The notes below the pieces were generated by a model that searched no databases, was not told the DNA's origin, and saw only the letters and a program-made list of their open reading frames with translations. Below, in pieces: positions 13,001-27,700 of a DNA stretch of 64,000 nt; within the stretch, counting starts at the first letter, position 1; every line of letters begins with the position of its first letter. Origin of the DNA: Symbiodinium kawagutii (lineage: Eukaryota; Sar; Dinophyceae; Suessiales; Symbiodiniaceae). The stretch is taken from the NCBI GenBank assembly GCA_009767595.1, contig VSDK01015717.1:636919-700918 (forward strand), written 5' to 3'. The position numbers were made by a program, and so were the translations under genes.

Positions 13001-13311
13001 TGGATAAGCGGCTACATGGCTTCATGAACATGAAAAACTAGATTGAACATGATAGAACCTCAGTGATGAGGCATGAGCAAATGCTGTCAATATAGCATCG
13101 CCAATGCAAACAAAAACGAGTTCATTGATATCGTAATAAAATGTGATTTTGACGGTTTTGATGAGTTGCCGTACCATGATGTTGAATGCAAACAGTGAAG
13201 GCCCATAATGCGAACCTCAATAGCGACGATGATCAACATCAGGATGCGCAACAATGGAACAATCTAAACAGTCATGTATATTGCGTATAAAGATATAAGA
13301 CATATGTATAT

Positions 13312-13366
<55 letters not shown>

Positions 13367-13370
13367 AATA

Positions 13371-13432
<62 letters not shown>

Positions 13433-16400
13433 TACACACAGATATTCTAGTAATCCCCTCATCGTATATAGCGAAAAAACAAGAAACAACAGGTATGCAT
13501 TTAGGTCAACAACGGTTGGTTGGTTGACGAACCTCATTGGCTAGTTCTGGCTGGTTCATGGCGGATAGCAATGTATTGGACCATTGCTGGGGAGTTGAAA
13601 CACAGAATCACATATCAAGAATATGCTTGGCTGATTGATTGCTGCCCATGGTGATGACGGTTGATCAACGACGACAAAACACCGCCCACAAGAACAAACA
13701 TGCTCCGACAACTACGTGCACCTCTATCAGAGAAATCACATGCAAGCGAACTGGTTCAAAACACACGTCCAAAAATGTGGCCCTTACTCAAAACAATATG
13801 AACCAACCACCGAATGAATCAATAATTGAAGGATCGCTGATAGTAAAGCGAGGACAGGTGATGAGAACGCGCAACCGCCATCAATTGCACTCTCACGGTG
13901 AGCTACTCTATTGCTGGATGCTGACATGGTTGATACAGAGTGGTATCTGCCGGGGGGGTTTTGACTTAGATAATTCACCAGGGCAGTACTTATGCTAAAT
14001 ATGGCTGTGGGTCAAAACCCCTTACCCCTGGTTCTCCACTATTAACCATTGTTTTCCTATAGTTTGTTGCTTATTATCCACCATTATTGGTTGGTTATAT
14101 AATATTGATGGATGGTGGGTCACAAGCTAACTTACAGCCTGGCAAACCTCTGGAAAGAGCGGCAGGTCCCAGGCACGATCGTGAACACCATGGCTGCAAC
14201 CGTCAATGCCAAGGCCTTGGCCTGCACAACGACAGCGAGGCACAAGGTGGGCCCCAAGCGCTTGTGAATTCGGTCGGTTTAACCCCTATAACTAGTAGAA
14301 ATCAGCCTAGGGAAGTTAGGCAAATACAGGAACTTAAAAGTGGTTGGGGCCAACCTTGCATCAGAAGTAGAACGAAGTAAGGGTATGAATAAGAATCGCT
14401 TTGGTTCAAAGGAGGTGGTATCAACCTGATTATAGTACTGTTGGAGAAATGATACCGAAGATATTATCCTGATAATAATGAGATCTCAGAAGCACCTCCA
14501 AAAAGAACCAAATATTGTTTGTTGGACAACTCTACGTGTCTCTGAATGGGTCCCATGCCAACCACCAACCACGGCTGTACTCACGGTGAGGTACTCCTAC
14601 CAGTTGTCCGTACTCCTACGTCAGTTGTAATCCGATCTCAGCTTACAATAAACCACTGCAAAGTTGGTTTTTTAGATGTATGTTCAATCCACCTCTGTCC
14701 ATAAATCGCTGGTTCCATGGAGAGTTTCACACTTGCTGTTCTTATGAAGATCTGTGGAAATTGTGCCATAGAGTTGGGCTCAACCACTCTGGCTGACGAA
14801 CAGCATCAAAACACCATGACTTGAATATGTAAAACCAAAAAAACACATGAACATATAATGTGAATATGGAAATTCAAATATATCATGTAAAAAAAGAATC
14901 ATGTAAATCATGATGTTTTCATCATGGAAATTCATGTATCATGATGGAAATTCATAGGGACACAGCAACAAAAACGCACTCGGATTAGGAAAACACACAG
15001 ATCGACCAACAGCATGGCAGAGCTGGCAAGTTGGGTCCGTATCATCACCCAACGCATTGGAACCTTAGAGTTTGCTCAAGGTATCGGCTGCTCAAAAAAC
15101 CACTTCATCATCGTTGGGTGTATCTCAACTTCTTTGTTACATCGTTGTTATCATGTACCAACAAACAGGAGTCAACAAACCAAAAATTCCCAGTCAACAA
15201 TACTTCACACTTATAACCTGAGTCCGGCAGCTAGCTTACCCAACTAATGTCAACCCCGGATTAAAAAAAAAACAAAAACAGAGATTTATTGCGTGGGGGA
15301 ACCAGGGTTTAGCATCATCCAGGCTTGGCATCATCCAGGTCATTCAGTGTCAAAAGACATTCACCATGGCCCATTGACCAGCCTATTGATCTTCTTGGTC
15401 ACGAATCATGGACCATTTAGCTTCAAACATGGTTGGCTTTTGGGGGATACCCCTTTCTAATCAACCAAAACTTTTTGGGGATACCCCCTCATATCAACCC
15501 TATCATTGTGAATCATGAACCACCTATGAATTTCGTCCAGTTAGTCATTGTTGGTATCACATCCACTGAACCATCAAAAAAACATTCACTTTGACTCAAC
15601 AAACCAGAATCAAGTAATTTTAGTTAATTGATTCACAATACCCCCCTACGAATGATGCACTCCTCAACCTTGTCAAATTCATTCCAATCAAATTCAATGA
15701 TTCGCAATACCCTGATGGCGGCCCACCTTGTTCCCATCATGAACACATCACTATTTGATTTCACCATTATCGTTCACCATTATCACACGAATGATCACCA
15801 TTATGATCGCCAATGGTTGATCACATCGTATTAATATAATGGGCTGATAATTTTGATATCCACAATGCCCTCAGTGATCATTATCCCCCCTAAATATTCC
15901 CAATGATGCCTTAATGTTTGATATCATTTGATAATGCCCTGAATGATCAACCACTTGGTTATCCCTTGATGTTTGATAATTCTCCCTTAATCTTTGATAT
16001 CATCATCCCCACAATACTCGCAAAAATGATATGAAAACAACCACCCCAACAAACAACAACAGGAACAACCATATCTTGATATTCACCCAACAATTCACAA
16101 TCCCTGCGAGGTTACCGGCGACGCCTGCGCCGTGGCGGCGGCCGTGGGTTCGTGCGTGGTGGTGTCGTCCTGCTCCTCGCGGATGCCGACCAAGTTGGCC
16201 ACGTCGCCGCTCATCTCCTGGAGAACAGAAAGTGGGGGATGGAGTTGAGATGATGGCTTTTTGATGGCTTAGGATGGTTATTTCATCGTTTAACCATTTT
16301 GGATAGGGGTTGATTGAGTTGGGATGATGGCTTTTGATGGTTTAGGATGGTTATTTCATGGTTTGGGGGTAGTTTTTGGATAGTGGTTGAATTTAGTTAT

Positions 16401-17706
16401 TATCTTGTTTACTTTAGTTATCATCTAGTTTTTTTGTTAGTGGGGATAATCATAATTGCGTTTAATTATCTTTTAGGACTTGTTTGGATGGTTCCTTGGT
16501 TGGGAGTTGTTCATTGGTTTGGATGGTTTTGAGAGGCTGATAGGTTTTTAGATCGTTTAACCATTTTGGATAGGGGTTGATTGAGTTGGGATGATGGTTT
16601 TTGATGGTTTAGGTTGGTTCTTTGATGGTTTGGGATGGTTGATTGAGTTAACATGATGGTTAATGGTTGGTTTTCATCTGTTTTTGATTGATTTTTGAAT
16701 AGTTGTGATGTTCTTTTTGATGGTTAATGGTTGACAAGAAAATGGCGATTATACAATGGTTGATTTTGGAATCATTAACCAAATGGTGATGGTTCACCAA
16801 ATTTGGATGACTAATGGTCAATTGCCCAACATTTATTGCAGGGATGTTTTCTTATCTAACACAAAACAATGCGTTTCTTCCGGGGGTGTCATGGCCAAAT
16901 TGGATGATGATCCCCACCTCGGAAGCGGTTCCCAGTTGCATGGGACAATTATCACGGTACTCCGGTTGCAACCTCAGCAGCAAGCAGTGGCACCGACATC
17001 AGCCATGGCTGCATGGCCACCGGCACCCGGCGTCGCGCATCCTGCACAGTAAAGGCGGCTAAGCTTTCGCCTTGAGATGTTGGTTCGTAGTACTCCTGGG
17101 CGATGTGCAGTCTGACTGTCCACCCGGTGACTGATGAATCGTGATGTCGTGGTTTCTTGAAACAACTGGACCCCCAAAATGGTTGGTGAATTGCTATAGG
17201 TTACTAACATTGGATGATTTAGGGGTCCCCTATTTTGAGAAACACCCATGTTGATAATGGCGTCTCGTTTGTTGACAAGTGGAAAAATAAGTTCATAAGA
17301 GCTAATCATTGGTTGATCATTGGCTCTACTGGCTTCTCATTGGTTGTTAATTGGTTCGATAATTGGTTGATAATCGGCTTCTCGTTCGTTGACAGTTGGC
17401 AAAGTAATCGGTTGATAACGTGTAATCGTTGCTTGATATTTGACAAAGTAAGTACTTCATACCGGCGAATCATTGGCTGATAATGGCGCGTAATCAATGG
17501 TTGAACAAATGTTCATTATTGATTGGTCAAAGCTAGTGGCTAGTGATGGGTAACAGCGCTTTGGTAATTGGCAAAGTAAGTGGTTGAGAAGGGCTAATAC
17601 TTGGCTGATAACCGGCAATATAATTGGTTGATAGTTGGCTAGTGATTGATTGATTGATTGATTGATTGATTAATTGATTGATTGATTGATTGGTTGATGG
17701 GTTGAC

Positions 17707-17748
<42 letters not shown>

Positions 17749-20700
17749 ATTGGTTGATTGAATGATTGAGGTCAATGAAATGACAAGTAGTAGTTGGTTG
17801 ATGGTTGGCAAAGTAAGTGGTTGGCAATGGCCAAAAATCGGCTGTTCATTGCACAAAGAATTTGTTTGGAAATGGCTAACCATTGGTTGGTAGAGGTTTC
17901 TCCAAAGACCATCATTCCACACATTTTCGGACACAGTCCACCTCCGACCGTTGAAAATATAGCAAATTCCGTCTTTTCCAGCCTTCAGGGTGTTCCCCAC
18001 AATTCGTCCATTTGTCGAAATATCAAGTACAACATGTGTTGCTCATCCAATGTCAAGCTCCCGCTGACGCCATAGCTGTCAACTCCTGCTCTTTTGTCAT
18101 CCCACAACTGAGAGAAATCAAATTGGATCAAATTCAATTATTTTGTCAAATTCCACCTCGGAAAATGCAACATTCGGAGCGGTGGTCTGAATGATTCACG
18201 CGTATCACCCACTCTGATCAGATTTCTTAATGGTCTGGTCCTGGGCAGCTTGATTTGAGATTGGGCCATGTTTTGTTTGTCTCAATGTATGATACAACGA
18301 ATGTTTTGCAGAAAGCACCCACACAATGCTTTTCACTGATTCTTCACTCACGAGCTTGGCCGCATCCTTGGTTCAGCATTTTCAACATTCTGATTTCAGC
18401 ATGTCTGAACACTATTTCACAACCGTGCAACTGAGAAAACTGCTCCTGGTAGACAAAAAAAATCAAAAGGATTACCACAACTCCCTCATCAATGATCATC
18501 ATATGAGGAAAATATTTGTTTCACTGATGTCGACCCAACTGATGTCTAGCCAACTGAACTGCCTCGCGCGTACTTGAGCTGTAGCAGTTCCATCTCATCC
18601 ACGTCCATTTTTCCACTTTCGTGAAACACTTCGACGGGATTACTCCCAAGATGGCGCTGTAGGTAAAACACCTCAGCCTTCAAAGACATGGTGCTGGCGA
18701 GGACCCGCCGCCATCCTGCTCCAGCCTTGCTGTCTGCCGATAAGCATTTCAGGCTGACCGCCTTGACCGGGAAGATTCCATCCAGCCATTACATGTACTC
18801 CTGGCTGGCGGGTGAACTGTTTGTACTCGCCGCTGTTGAGGAACAATTTGTACTCCTCCACATCACTCCATCCAACAGCAACCTGTTGGGCAAGTGCCTC
18901 ATCTTCAGACCCAACGCAGGCCATTTCACCAGCAGTCAAAAGTCCATCTTTTTGATTTCATCGAAAAGAATTGTCAGTGGTTTGAAGTTGTCCATGTTTT
19001 TTCAACATGTTCATACCGGTTTATTCTACCATTTCCACTGTCCAACATGTTTCTATGACTGGCTGCAATATAAACACGTGATAATCAATACCCCCCGTTG
19101 GTCAATCCTGCCTGGCTCTCCCACATCTGGCCAAAATCAGTAAACAACAATGCGCCTCGGAAAGACTTTGTCAACAACAACTCTCAGGTGAAGAATCAAT
19201 AATATGGCAAACATTGGCAAAATACCTGACAAATAATTGCTGCTTATCAGCTGTCACATGCCAACACACAAATGACATAACTCAATAATGTTAAACGAGC
19301 AATAGTGAAGCGATTGCAATAGCTGCAATTATTTTCCAGATTTGGATTTTTCATCCCTTACTAAATTCAAATTAGCCCTTATTGATTTTGAATTACGGAA
19401 TGTCAACTTGTTCCAGAGCATCTGCAATAATAGGGCCACATTCACAATAGCTGCACATATTTTCCAGAAAATTCCAAAATCATCAAAATTTTCAGCTACG
19501 GAAGCACCAAGCCATTCATCAGAATCCATCCCAGGCACAGAACAATCCAATCAGGAAGATACAAAGGACAGAAAGAAAGGAAAAAAAGGAGAGAAAGAAA
19601 GAAAGGAAAGAACGAAAGAAAGAAAGGAAAGAAACAAGGGAAAAAAAAAGAAAAAAGGAAAGAAAGAAGGAAAGGAAGGAAAAAAAAACAAAGAAAAAAA
19701 AGGAAAGAAAAAAAGGAAAAAAACCTTAGGGGAGAGCCCAAATCTCAGATATACAATTGCAAAGCAGACCCCCCCTGAAAAAAAAACAAATTCAGGGGGT
19801 GGGGGGTGGGGTATACTATTGTACGAACAACATTAAAACATCTCAATTCAAAAACATACAAGACATCAACCAACATATCAAACAAATGTTTCCAATTCCA
19901 AAGATTTCCACCCTCTTTTAAGGCAACACATCCAGGGCCCAAAAGGGGTCTCCATCACCAAACTTACCGAGCGTCGTAGACCCTGGAGGCTGCAGGCTGC
20001 ACGTTCCATACCTGGTACCTGGGATGACAGGAACCAGTGTGGCCATGCAATGCTGTGGGTGCCCAGGTAGGTATGCATGTAGGTGTGTTAATGAATGTGT
20101 AGGAAAAGAAGGATCATAGAGGTACGTGTGGACGTGTAAGCATGCTCCTGTGTATGTGAATACGCATTTTTTTCATCTGGATCAAAATGCGGGCATGCGC
20201 ATTATTGTAAAGGCACATCTACAGTTTTGTTCGTATCTCTGTCTTTATGATTGTAAGTAGATACTATGCACATATTTTTCAAAATGCACAATGATACAAA
20301 CATTCGCGCGTGCATGTTTAAAAGAAGATGTTGATAAACATGATCAGCTCTATGGATACGATTGGTTGTGCACATGTATACGCAGCGAAGTAAATGGGAA
20401 TTTCTAATCATGCCACCTTGTTTGCGCGCAAGACCGCCAGATTATGTACACACGTCTATGTAAAAACTATGAATGTACAAAATTACACACAGAGACACAC
20501 CTCCATATGAGTTCCGCTGTCAATTCAGGCGAACGAGTTCCGTTTGTTTTCATAAGACGGAAGTCCATCAACATTTCCCCAAAGCGGCTGGCGTCGTTTG
20601 CGTGCATCTGGCATTACAACAGAGGAAACCCGATAATTAGTCATCCGCGACCTTGGAGGCTGAAAACGCCTTGTTGCCATCAATTAAACTTGAATCAGCA

Positions 20701-23700
20701 AACCATCAGGGTTGCTGATTGTTTTGGGACAAAGGTCTATCAAACCCACTGGCTTTGGAAGCGATGGCTTGCCGCGCTGCGCGAAAATGCAATGAGTTTT
20801 TTTTGCTATTCACAAGGTTGAACTGTTCAAACTGCCATTGGCTATTAACCCCTAGCCAAGCATAGTCATGTAACCAACTGTATCCTCTAAATGTCCATCA
20901 CGAACCACTTATCAACTAGAATAGCTGGTTGGTGGTTCTAAGCCATCCCACAAATATTCGTCAATCGGCCAACCATCAAACAAATGGAAAAATACATGTC
21001 ATTCAAACTAGCAGCTATGGTTGGTTGTAACCAAACACTGAACCGCCATTGCTTATTGCCCGTAGTTAACCATCAAAAATCAACCATTGAATGTATAAAA
21101 CATTATGAAACTTCTTACCGAGCCGTTAATCTCATGTTTCGAACCATGAACAGCACATGGCTCTGCGAGCGCCGAGGAACTCTTTGGTAACCTTGAACTG
21201 CACGCAAGTGCTGGTCGCACTCTGCATCTCCTGCCGACCAAGGCTCCCATGATGGCTGCGAGAGATCAAGAGGTATAAGTGATGGTTTCCTAAAATAGGG
21301 GACCCCCAAAATGGTGGGTTTAGTACTATAAATGACTAACATTGGATGATTTGCGGGCCCCCTATTTTGAGAAACACCCAAGTGATGGTTAGTGGTTCAA
21401 TGATGGATGCATGATGGTGATGTACAAATGCCACGGGTAAGGTTGATGACTGACTCACAATGAGTTCGTTGATGATATCTATGAGCTTGGTGGTTGGAGT
21501 GGGGACTTAGACACTTAGTTGCAAACAAAGTCAAACAAATGGCTTAGCTGTACTGGAATCTAAGATACTAGCAGGCAAAATCAGCTTACAATATCTTGGG
21601 ATTGTTCATCAACGGAGGACACCAAAAAATAATGACTTTTTCCTCTGAGTATCTCTCAAACATACTTTCGTTTTGGGACAGCGTGGGGCCGCTGCCATGT
21701 TGCACGAGACAATGGGTTTTGTCTGCTCGCATTCTCGTAGGTCGTCTGACACATCTTGGCAAATCTACGTACCACTGGAAGTGAACGTTGGTAAGCGCAC
21801 AGGTCACAACTGGTTGGTGGTTGAACCACCCGTATCACCCGTAATGAAAAAATGCTAGTCAACCAACCCACCATTGAGTAACTAATGCATTTAAGAAAAT
21901 AAAAAAAAGATGTTGAAACCACCAACCAAACAAACACACTTCAAAGAGCCTTGCGCGCACGTAGACCCGCCCCCTGATCCTCCAAGTAGAAATCCACGCG
22001 TCCGTCATTGAGCTCAAAACCTCGTTGAAACATCGGCTGCGTTGGTGCAATAACATAACTGAACAGCATGCTGCGGATCAATAAAGCTCAGAATGAATAG
22101 GTGTTAGTGATGGCAACTGATGGTGGTAAAATGCTGGTAAGTCGTGCTTTAGAATGTATGATGCTTAAACATTGATCAATATCAATCAATGGGTGATTTC
22201 TCAAAGATAGGAACCACCAAACTGGTTGCTTTGTTACTATACTTAGCTAATGAACTGGATGATTTTGCGGGTCCCCAATGGCTTGAGAAACCACCAAATG
22301 AGGGTCAACAATGAACCAGTAATTTGCTACTTTCTTGAAAAAAAACATGTCTAAAATGCTTCACTTATGGTTCAAATGACCAATGAACCCACGGTCAACA
22401 TTTTTATTATCCCAAAAAAAGCATGACTAGAACTGCCCATGAGCTGGTCTGATGTTATTCACCTGAGGAAAGCTCGGTCCAACGAATACGGTTCAAAACG
22501 CCAATGAACCAATGACGGAGGGATAGATGGCTACCAAATGCATATAATCAATACAGATTGAAATTTTAATCATTCAGGCCATCTACCAATTTTGGTCGCT
22601 AAATACAGATTAAACTCAAGATTCAAGATATCACCAAATTGAGGCCACCGAAACATATGGAAACACAACTATTCTGTTCAAGGTTTTGGCCACACGCACG
22701 CACGTGATTTGTTTTGGCCGTGAGACACCACCTTGACTTTCGTGAATCAGATATAAAAAAAACATCAATCAAATGATACGATTTCTTGTTAAATACGTTA
22801 AATTTGCCCAGGCTCACATGAGCCGGAAAAGCTACCCATCAGTGGCTGGTTAGTAGCTCCCAGGTTCTGGAAATGCTCAAAGGCAGTGTTTCTGCTGCTT
22901 GGTTGCATCATTCAAAGTGGTATACCAGGGATCGTCAACTTAGGCGAGTTCACAGCTGGATAAGCGCAGCTTGTGGTAGATATAGGTGGAACCACCCCTA
23001 CGAAAAGATATGGTGAACCAACCTACCAGTTGTTAATACTAGGGAAAAACAAAAAAGGAAATCAACCAGTAATTATACTTAGGGTTTCAAACCACCTAAT
23101 CTAACCAGGGAGCACCACTCTGTAGGATATCAACCCCCTGCCAGGCACTACCCCCCCCTATTGGCCAGCAAATCAACCAGGAATTCTGACGCTCACATAA
23201 CAACCGCCCGCCCTTGGGCTCGCAACGTTTCACGAGCTTGGCATCTTTCAACGCTTGCAAGGAACCTGAGACGGCCGCACGGCAAGCCATTTTTAGCAAA
23301 TGATGAGATATACCATGGCGATCCAGTTCGAACCAACCATTGACCAATATTTACTGTTGTTAGCCGCCATCATCATCATTGAACATCACATTGGCCATTT
23401 TTAAGCATCAGATCGGATCATATTGGCATATCTACTGTAAGGATGACTGAAACGGTCATATCCACCTTGGAGTGTCTCAGCCGCAAGCACGCTGGTGGCC
23501 AGTGACAGCCATCACTGGCATCTGTTGCTGATCCCGTACTACCATCATGGCATATCATTGGCCGTTCTTAGTCATTTTCAATCATCAATTGTTACTGTTG
23601 ATCATGTTGGACTTTTTTTTACGAACTACTGTAAGTATCACCACTCTCACGGATCCAAACGAGTTGTAATTTATTTTTCAAATGTCCAACCAACTACGCG

Positions 23701-24712
23701 TTGTTTTTTGGGTATTGGTTGTTACCTCATCTCCTGTTTGAACTACTATTGGCTATTGGTAGTCATGTCTGAGGGCCAATTACAATAATTGATAATTGAC
23801 AGTTATCTAGTGATTCGAATCATTATTGGCTGTGTTGATTGTTAACTGCCTTGACTGTTTACTATTATCAACGGGGTTAAAAGTTACAATGAATAATAAT
23901 CAATGATACTTACTCAATCATTTTTTACATGAATCTTTCATCAGTTTCAACATTTCTTGACCAGCACTATTAACATGGGAATTCTTCGAAATAGACATAC
24001 CCCCGAATATGTTCCAGTTTAATAACCATTTATAGTAAGAAACCAACCATTTTGGGGCCCATATATCTTAAGAAACCAACACATGATCGATGGGTACTGA
24101 CCGTTATGAAACATCGTTCAACCACAATGATTAATGTCAATAATGTAATTCATGTTGATAATGTGAGTGATGAATCATGCTATTGATGATATGTATGCTA
24201 TTGATGATATGTATGCTATTGATGATATGTATGCTATTGACGATATGTATGCTATCATTCTTAGCCACCACATTATATTCACATGAGTCTTAATCAATTT
24301 ATCACCATTAACATGAGTCATTCATCATGAGCCACAGAAGCGATTCATGTTAATCAACCATTCATGTTCAATAGTGATTGATCATCAACTATACATCATC
24401 ATTAAGTACCATTCTTAACCACCACATTTATTCACATGAATGATATCAGTTCTCACCACTAACATGTATCATCCATCATCAACCACGGTTCTTAACCACA
24501 GAAGTTCCGTAGTGGTTTCGCATTCACCTGATCCTTCATCCCAGCAACTCATGGACGGAGAATAACCGGTGAACAAACCGACCTCGGCGTTTGCAAGGGG
24601 ATCTAGAGATGGTTGATGATGGATAATGATCTATCCGTTATGTTGGTTTGTTAACTATAGGGAATAATTAGCAACAATATGATATGTATAACATATATAG
24701 TTATTTACATGC

Positions 24713-24758
<46 letters not shown>

Positions 24759-27700
24759 CTGATGATGCTGATGATGATCAATACAGAGTGGTACCTCCTT
24801 GCGATAGCTACGCTAATTAACATGAATTTAACTGTGGTTAATATTGGTTAGTAATGATTGGTAATGATTAAGTAGTGTTAAGTAGTGGTTAATGATTTGA
24901 TTGATGACGGCTACAATGATACGTATGATCAATAAATGAAGTAAATTTTGAATCATACTATTGTAGTCATAATCAATAATAGCCGTATCAATACTATCAA
25001 TCATACCACTAATGATCATTGTAGGTAAATGATGAATCATACTGGCTTGACCTTTGGTTTTGCCCTTACCAAGATAAACCATAGCCATAGATCAGTGGGT
25101 GTGTAATAAATAGGTCACTATGCTTGAATAGTTGGGGCTCATTATACTATTGTAGTCATCATCAATAATAGCCGTATCAATACTATCAATCATACCATTG
25201 ATGATCATTGTAGGTAAACGTTGAATCATAGCTAAGCTAATGATCATGATCCATACTGGCTAATTATGAATCATACCTAAGCTAATACTATCATACCTAA
25301 TATCATTTAATGATCATTACCGAAGCTAATGATCATTACCTAAGCTAATACTATCATAGCTACTAGTGATCATACCTAAGCTAATGATGACTGATCATGC
25401 TTAATGTTGGCTAGTCTTGGTGATCTTCAAGGGCACCTGCTGGCGTTCATCCAACGTGTTTGGATCGTTTACCTATAGAGTGGTACCCCCTTGCCATAGC
25501 TTCACTGATCACTCGTGGTAAGTACCAGATACGGTAGATGTTAGTGAAGATACATGCGGTAGATATAAAAGTAAAATTACTTGGCTTATGAACCAGCTTG
25601 CAAGTGGGGGGTACCAGTCTGCAATGATTGATCCGTTCTGGTTGTTTTTGTGATCAAGTCATGGTTACAATAAGATATATAATGCTTGCGGATGTTGATG
25701 ATGATGCTAATGATGGCTGATGATGCAGAATGATTATTTAGTTTAATGATGATGCATAGTGCTTTATACTGAACCGCGAAGCGGGAAGGTTAATGATGAT
25801 GATCAATACTGAGGTTGAAAGTGCTTAATGATGGTTTAAGTGCGGTAGTGAAACAATCACAATAACTTATGATCAGCACTGGTGATATAGTAACCCTACT
25901 CAGTGAAGCTCTGCTGACAAAGGCGTCCAGGGTTGCAGCAGTAGCAAAACACAAAAGTTTCACCAGGCGCTCCAATCTGAAAAAATAACGAATGCCAAGA
26001 TTGATCTGAAACCTAACCTGCTTAATTCATGAGTCAATGAGGTAACATTGTTTAGCAGCAATGCTTTGTGTCACAGGCTACAATAACCAATGCTTTACAA
26101 TTAGCGCTACTCCCGTGCGACAATCTGAACTTCTAGTGGGTATGGGCTTTATAATTTCAAGGTATGCCCACAAAAACTGCATTGATATCTAAGTTTACGG
26201 GTAGGAACAACCATTTGCAATGTTGCTCAAACATGCGCCATCGCGAAGGGGTTCCATTTACGATTTGGCAGACCTGAACGTTCTTGACCTACAGCTACCC
26301 ATTTCTTTGGAATAATACCGAATGTTGCGGCAATTTTGCCAGTGCCAACATACACTTTGGTAAGTGAACATGCGAAACACACATATCAATGTCTCCAAAA
26401 ATCAAGATACCCTCAACAATCCCCAAATGATGACCTCACAGCCATAAGTCAAGTCCCTCTTGGAGAGAATGGTTTGATTCTTCATTTAACGTTCCATCCA
26501 GGTAGCGGCCGGGTTGAATTGTTGGTCCCTGAGACACGCGCCAGGTAGGTCAAATGTAACAAATACTCCTGGTGTGAACAACTAACTTTGGGCATATAAC
26601 CACGAACACATCCACCACTTCAAATTTCGGAACCGATCCGTCGTATTGTGAGAGTTGAGGTTCGACCTGTGACAACCACCTGTGACAACCAAATGTCATC
26701 AACCGCCACTTCCAAACGTGATAGTGTTAAACCCGGATGAGTAAACCCCCAGTTGATTAATAGGTGGTATCCCCCAAAAGCCTGGGTTTCCCTTGAAAAT
26801 GATACCCTCTCCAATCAACCAACCTATGGAATCTATTAATCCAAGGTGAACATTGGCCGCCTGGGATGGTGATTTTCTCCCTGTCCCAGCGATGGCATGT
26901 CTGTGCCCAGCTGCGCTAATGATGGCCATGCCGGTGGGTGTACCGCATGTGGTGGGTGTGCCTGAGCGTCACGCTGCCAAGTGTGCATGGTGGTGACTGG
27001 TGGCTTTGTTGGGGGTTCCTTAGTTGGTGGATTCAATTTGTTGGAGTTGACTTAGTGAAGGAATTGAGAAAGTAGATGATAGCAGATCATTGCCTTGGGA
27101 GATTTAACCCAAACCTTAATAGAATCAACATTATGGGCTTATAGAAGTAATCCAAACCCTGTTAGAATCATGGCTAACCCATTCCTGGGCGAACCTCCTG
27201 AATCTTTGCTTGGTAGATAAACATGGAGGGAAGAAGGCTAGGGGGCTGACGTTTGCCCGGAATCAACGGTATTACATTGGGAAATGCATGTATGGATTTT
27301 TTGAAAATTTTATAATTGTGGTTGTGATTGATGGAGAAATTGTCATTTTACCTGCGTATGGGCACAATTTTCCAGTCTTTCCCGCGGTGCCGAAAGGTTT
27401 GTCGCATGGCATTTTCACGGCAGTTCCAAGCAATGTTCCAAGACCGGACCATGTTCTGCCATGGGCAAGCTTTCTGAGAAGAGGAAACTGTCTCCTAGCA
27501 TGTTTTTGACCCAGTCCACCATTCATGGTTGCACGGCGAGAGCTTGACCGAGGAGTGACAAGAGGGGCGCCGCGCAGCGGCGCCCCGAGGCCCCTGCGGA
27601 GNNNNNNNNNNNNNNNNNNNNNNNNNNNNNNNNNNNNNNNNNNGGTGTGCTTGGCATGATGGCGTCCATGTATACAGCACATGTCCCTCCATGGTCCCTC

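Larger units (their letters stand above)
10044..14135. other. Intron e23-e24
   Basis: Two family A elements (10906, 12661) and the GAAA/GATA array. No convincing exon seen. Confidence 0.5.

Noticed and set aside
14138..14246. Plus-strand exon reading LANLWKERQVPGTIVNTM...
   Set aside because: Open and splice-flanked, but the minus strand has a full GTAAGT donor, an AG|G acceptor and phases that join e22 and e24; the plus reading has no partner exons.
19342..19836. Lys/Glu-rich 164-residue frame on the plus strand
   Set aside because: Mostly the purine tract at 19560-19730; low complexity.
25895..25976. Exon-like island LERLVKLLCFATAATLDAFV on the minus strand
   Set aside because: Strong polypyrimidine acceptor, but not followed by G, and e15 already joins e16 directly; left unassigned.
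26890..26989. Plus-strand exon reading MACLCPAALMMAMPVGVPHV
   Set aside because: Has a good acceptor, but the minus strand gives GMAIIS in the exact place and phase required by the A2M-like gene.
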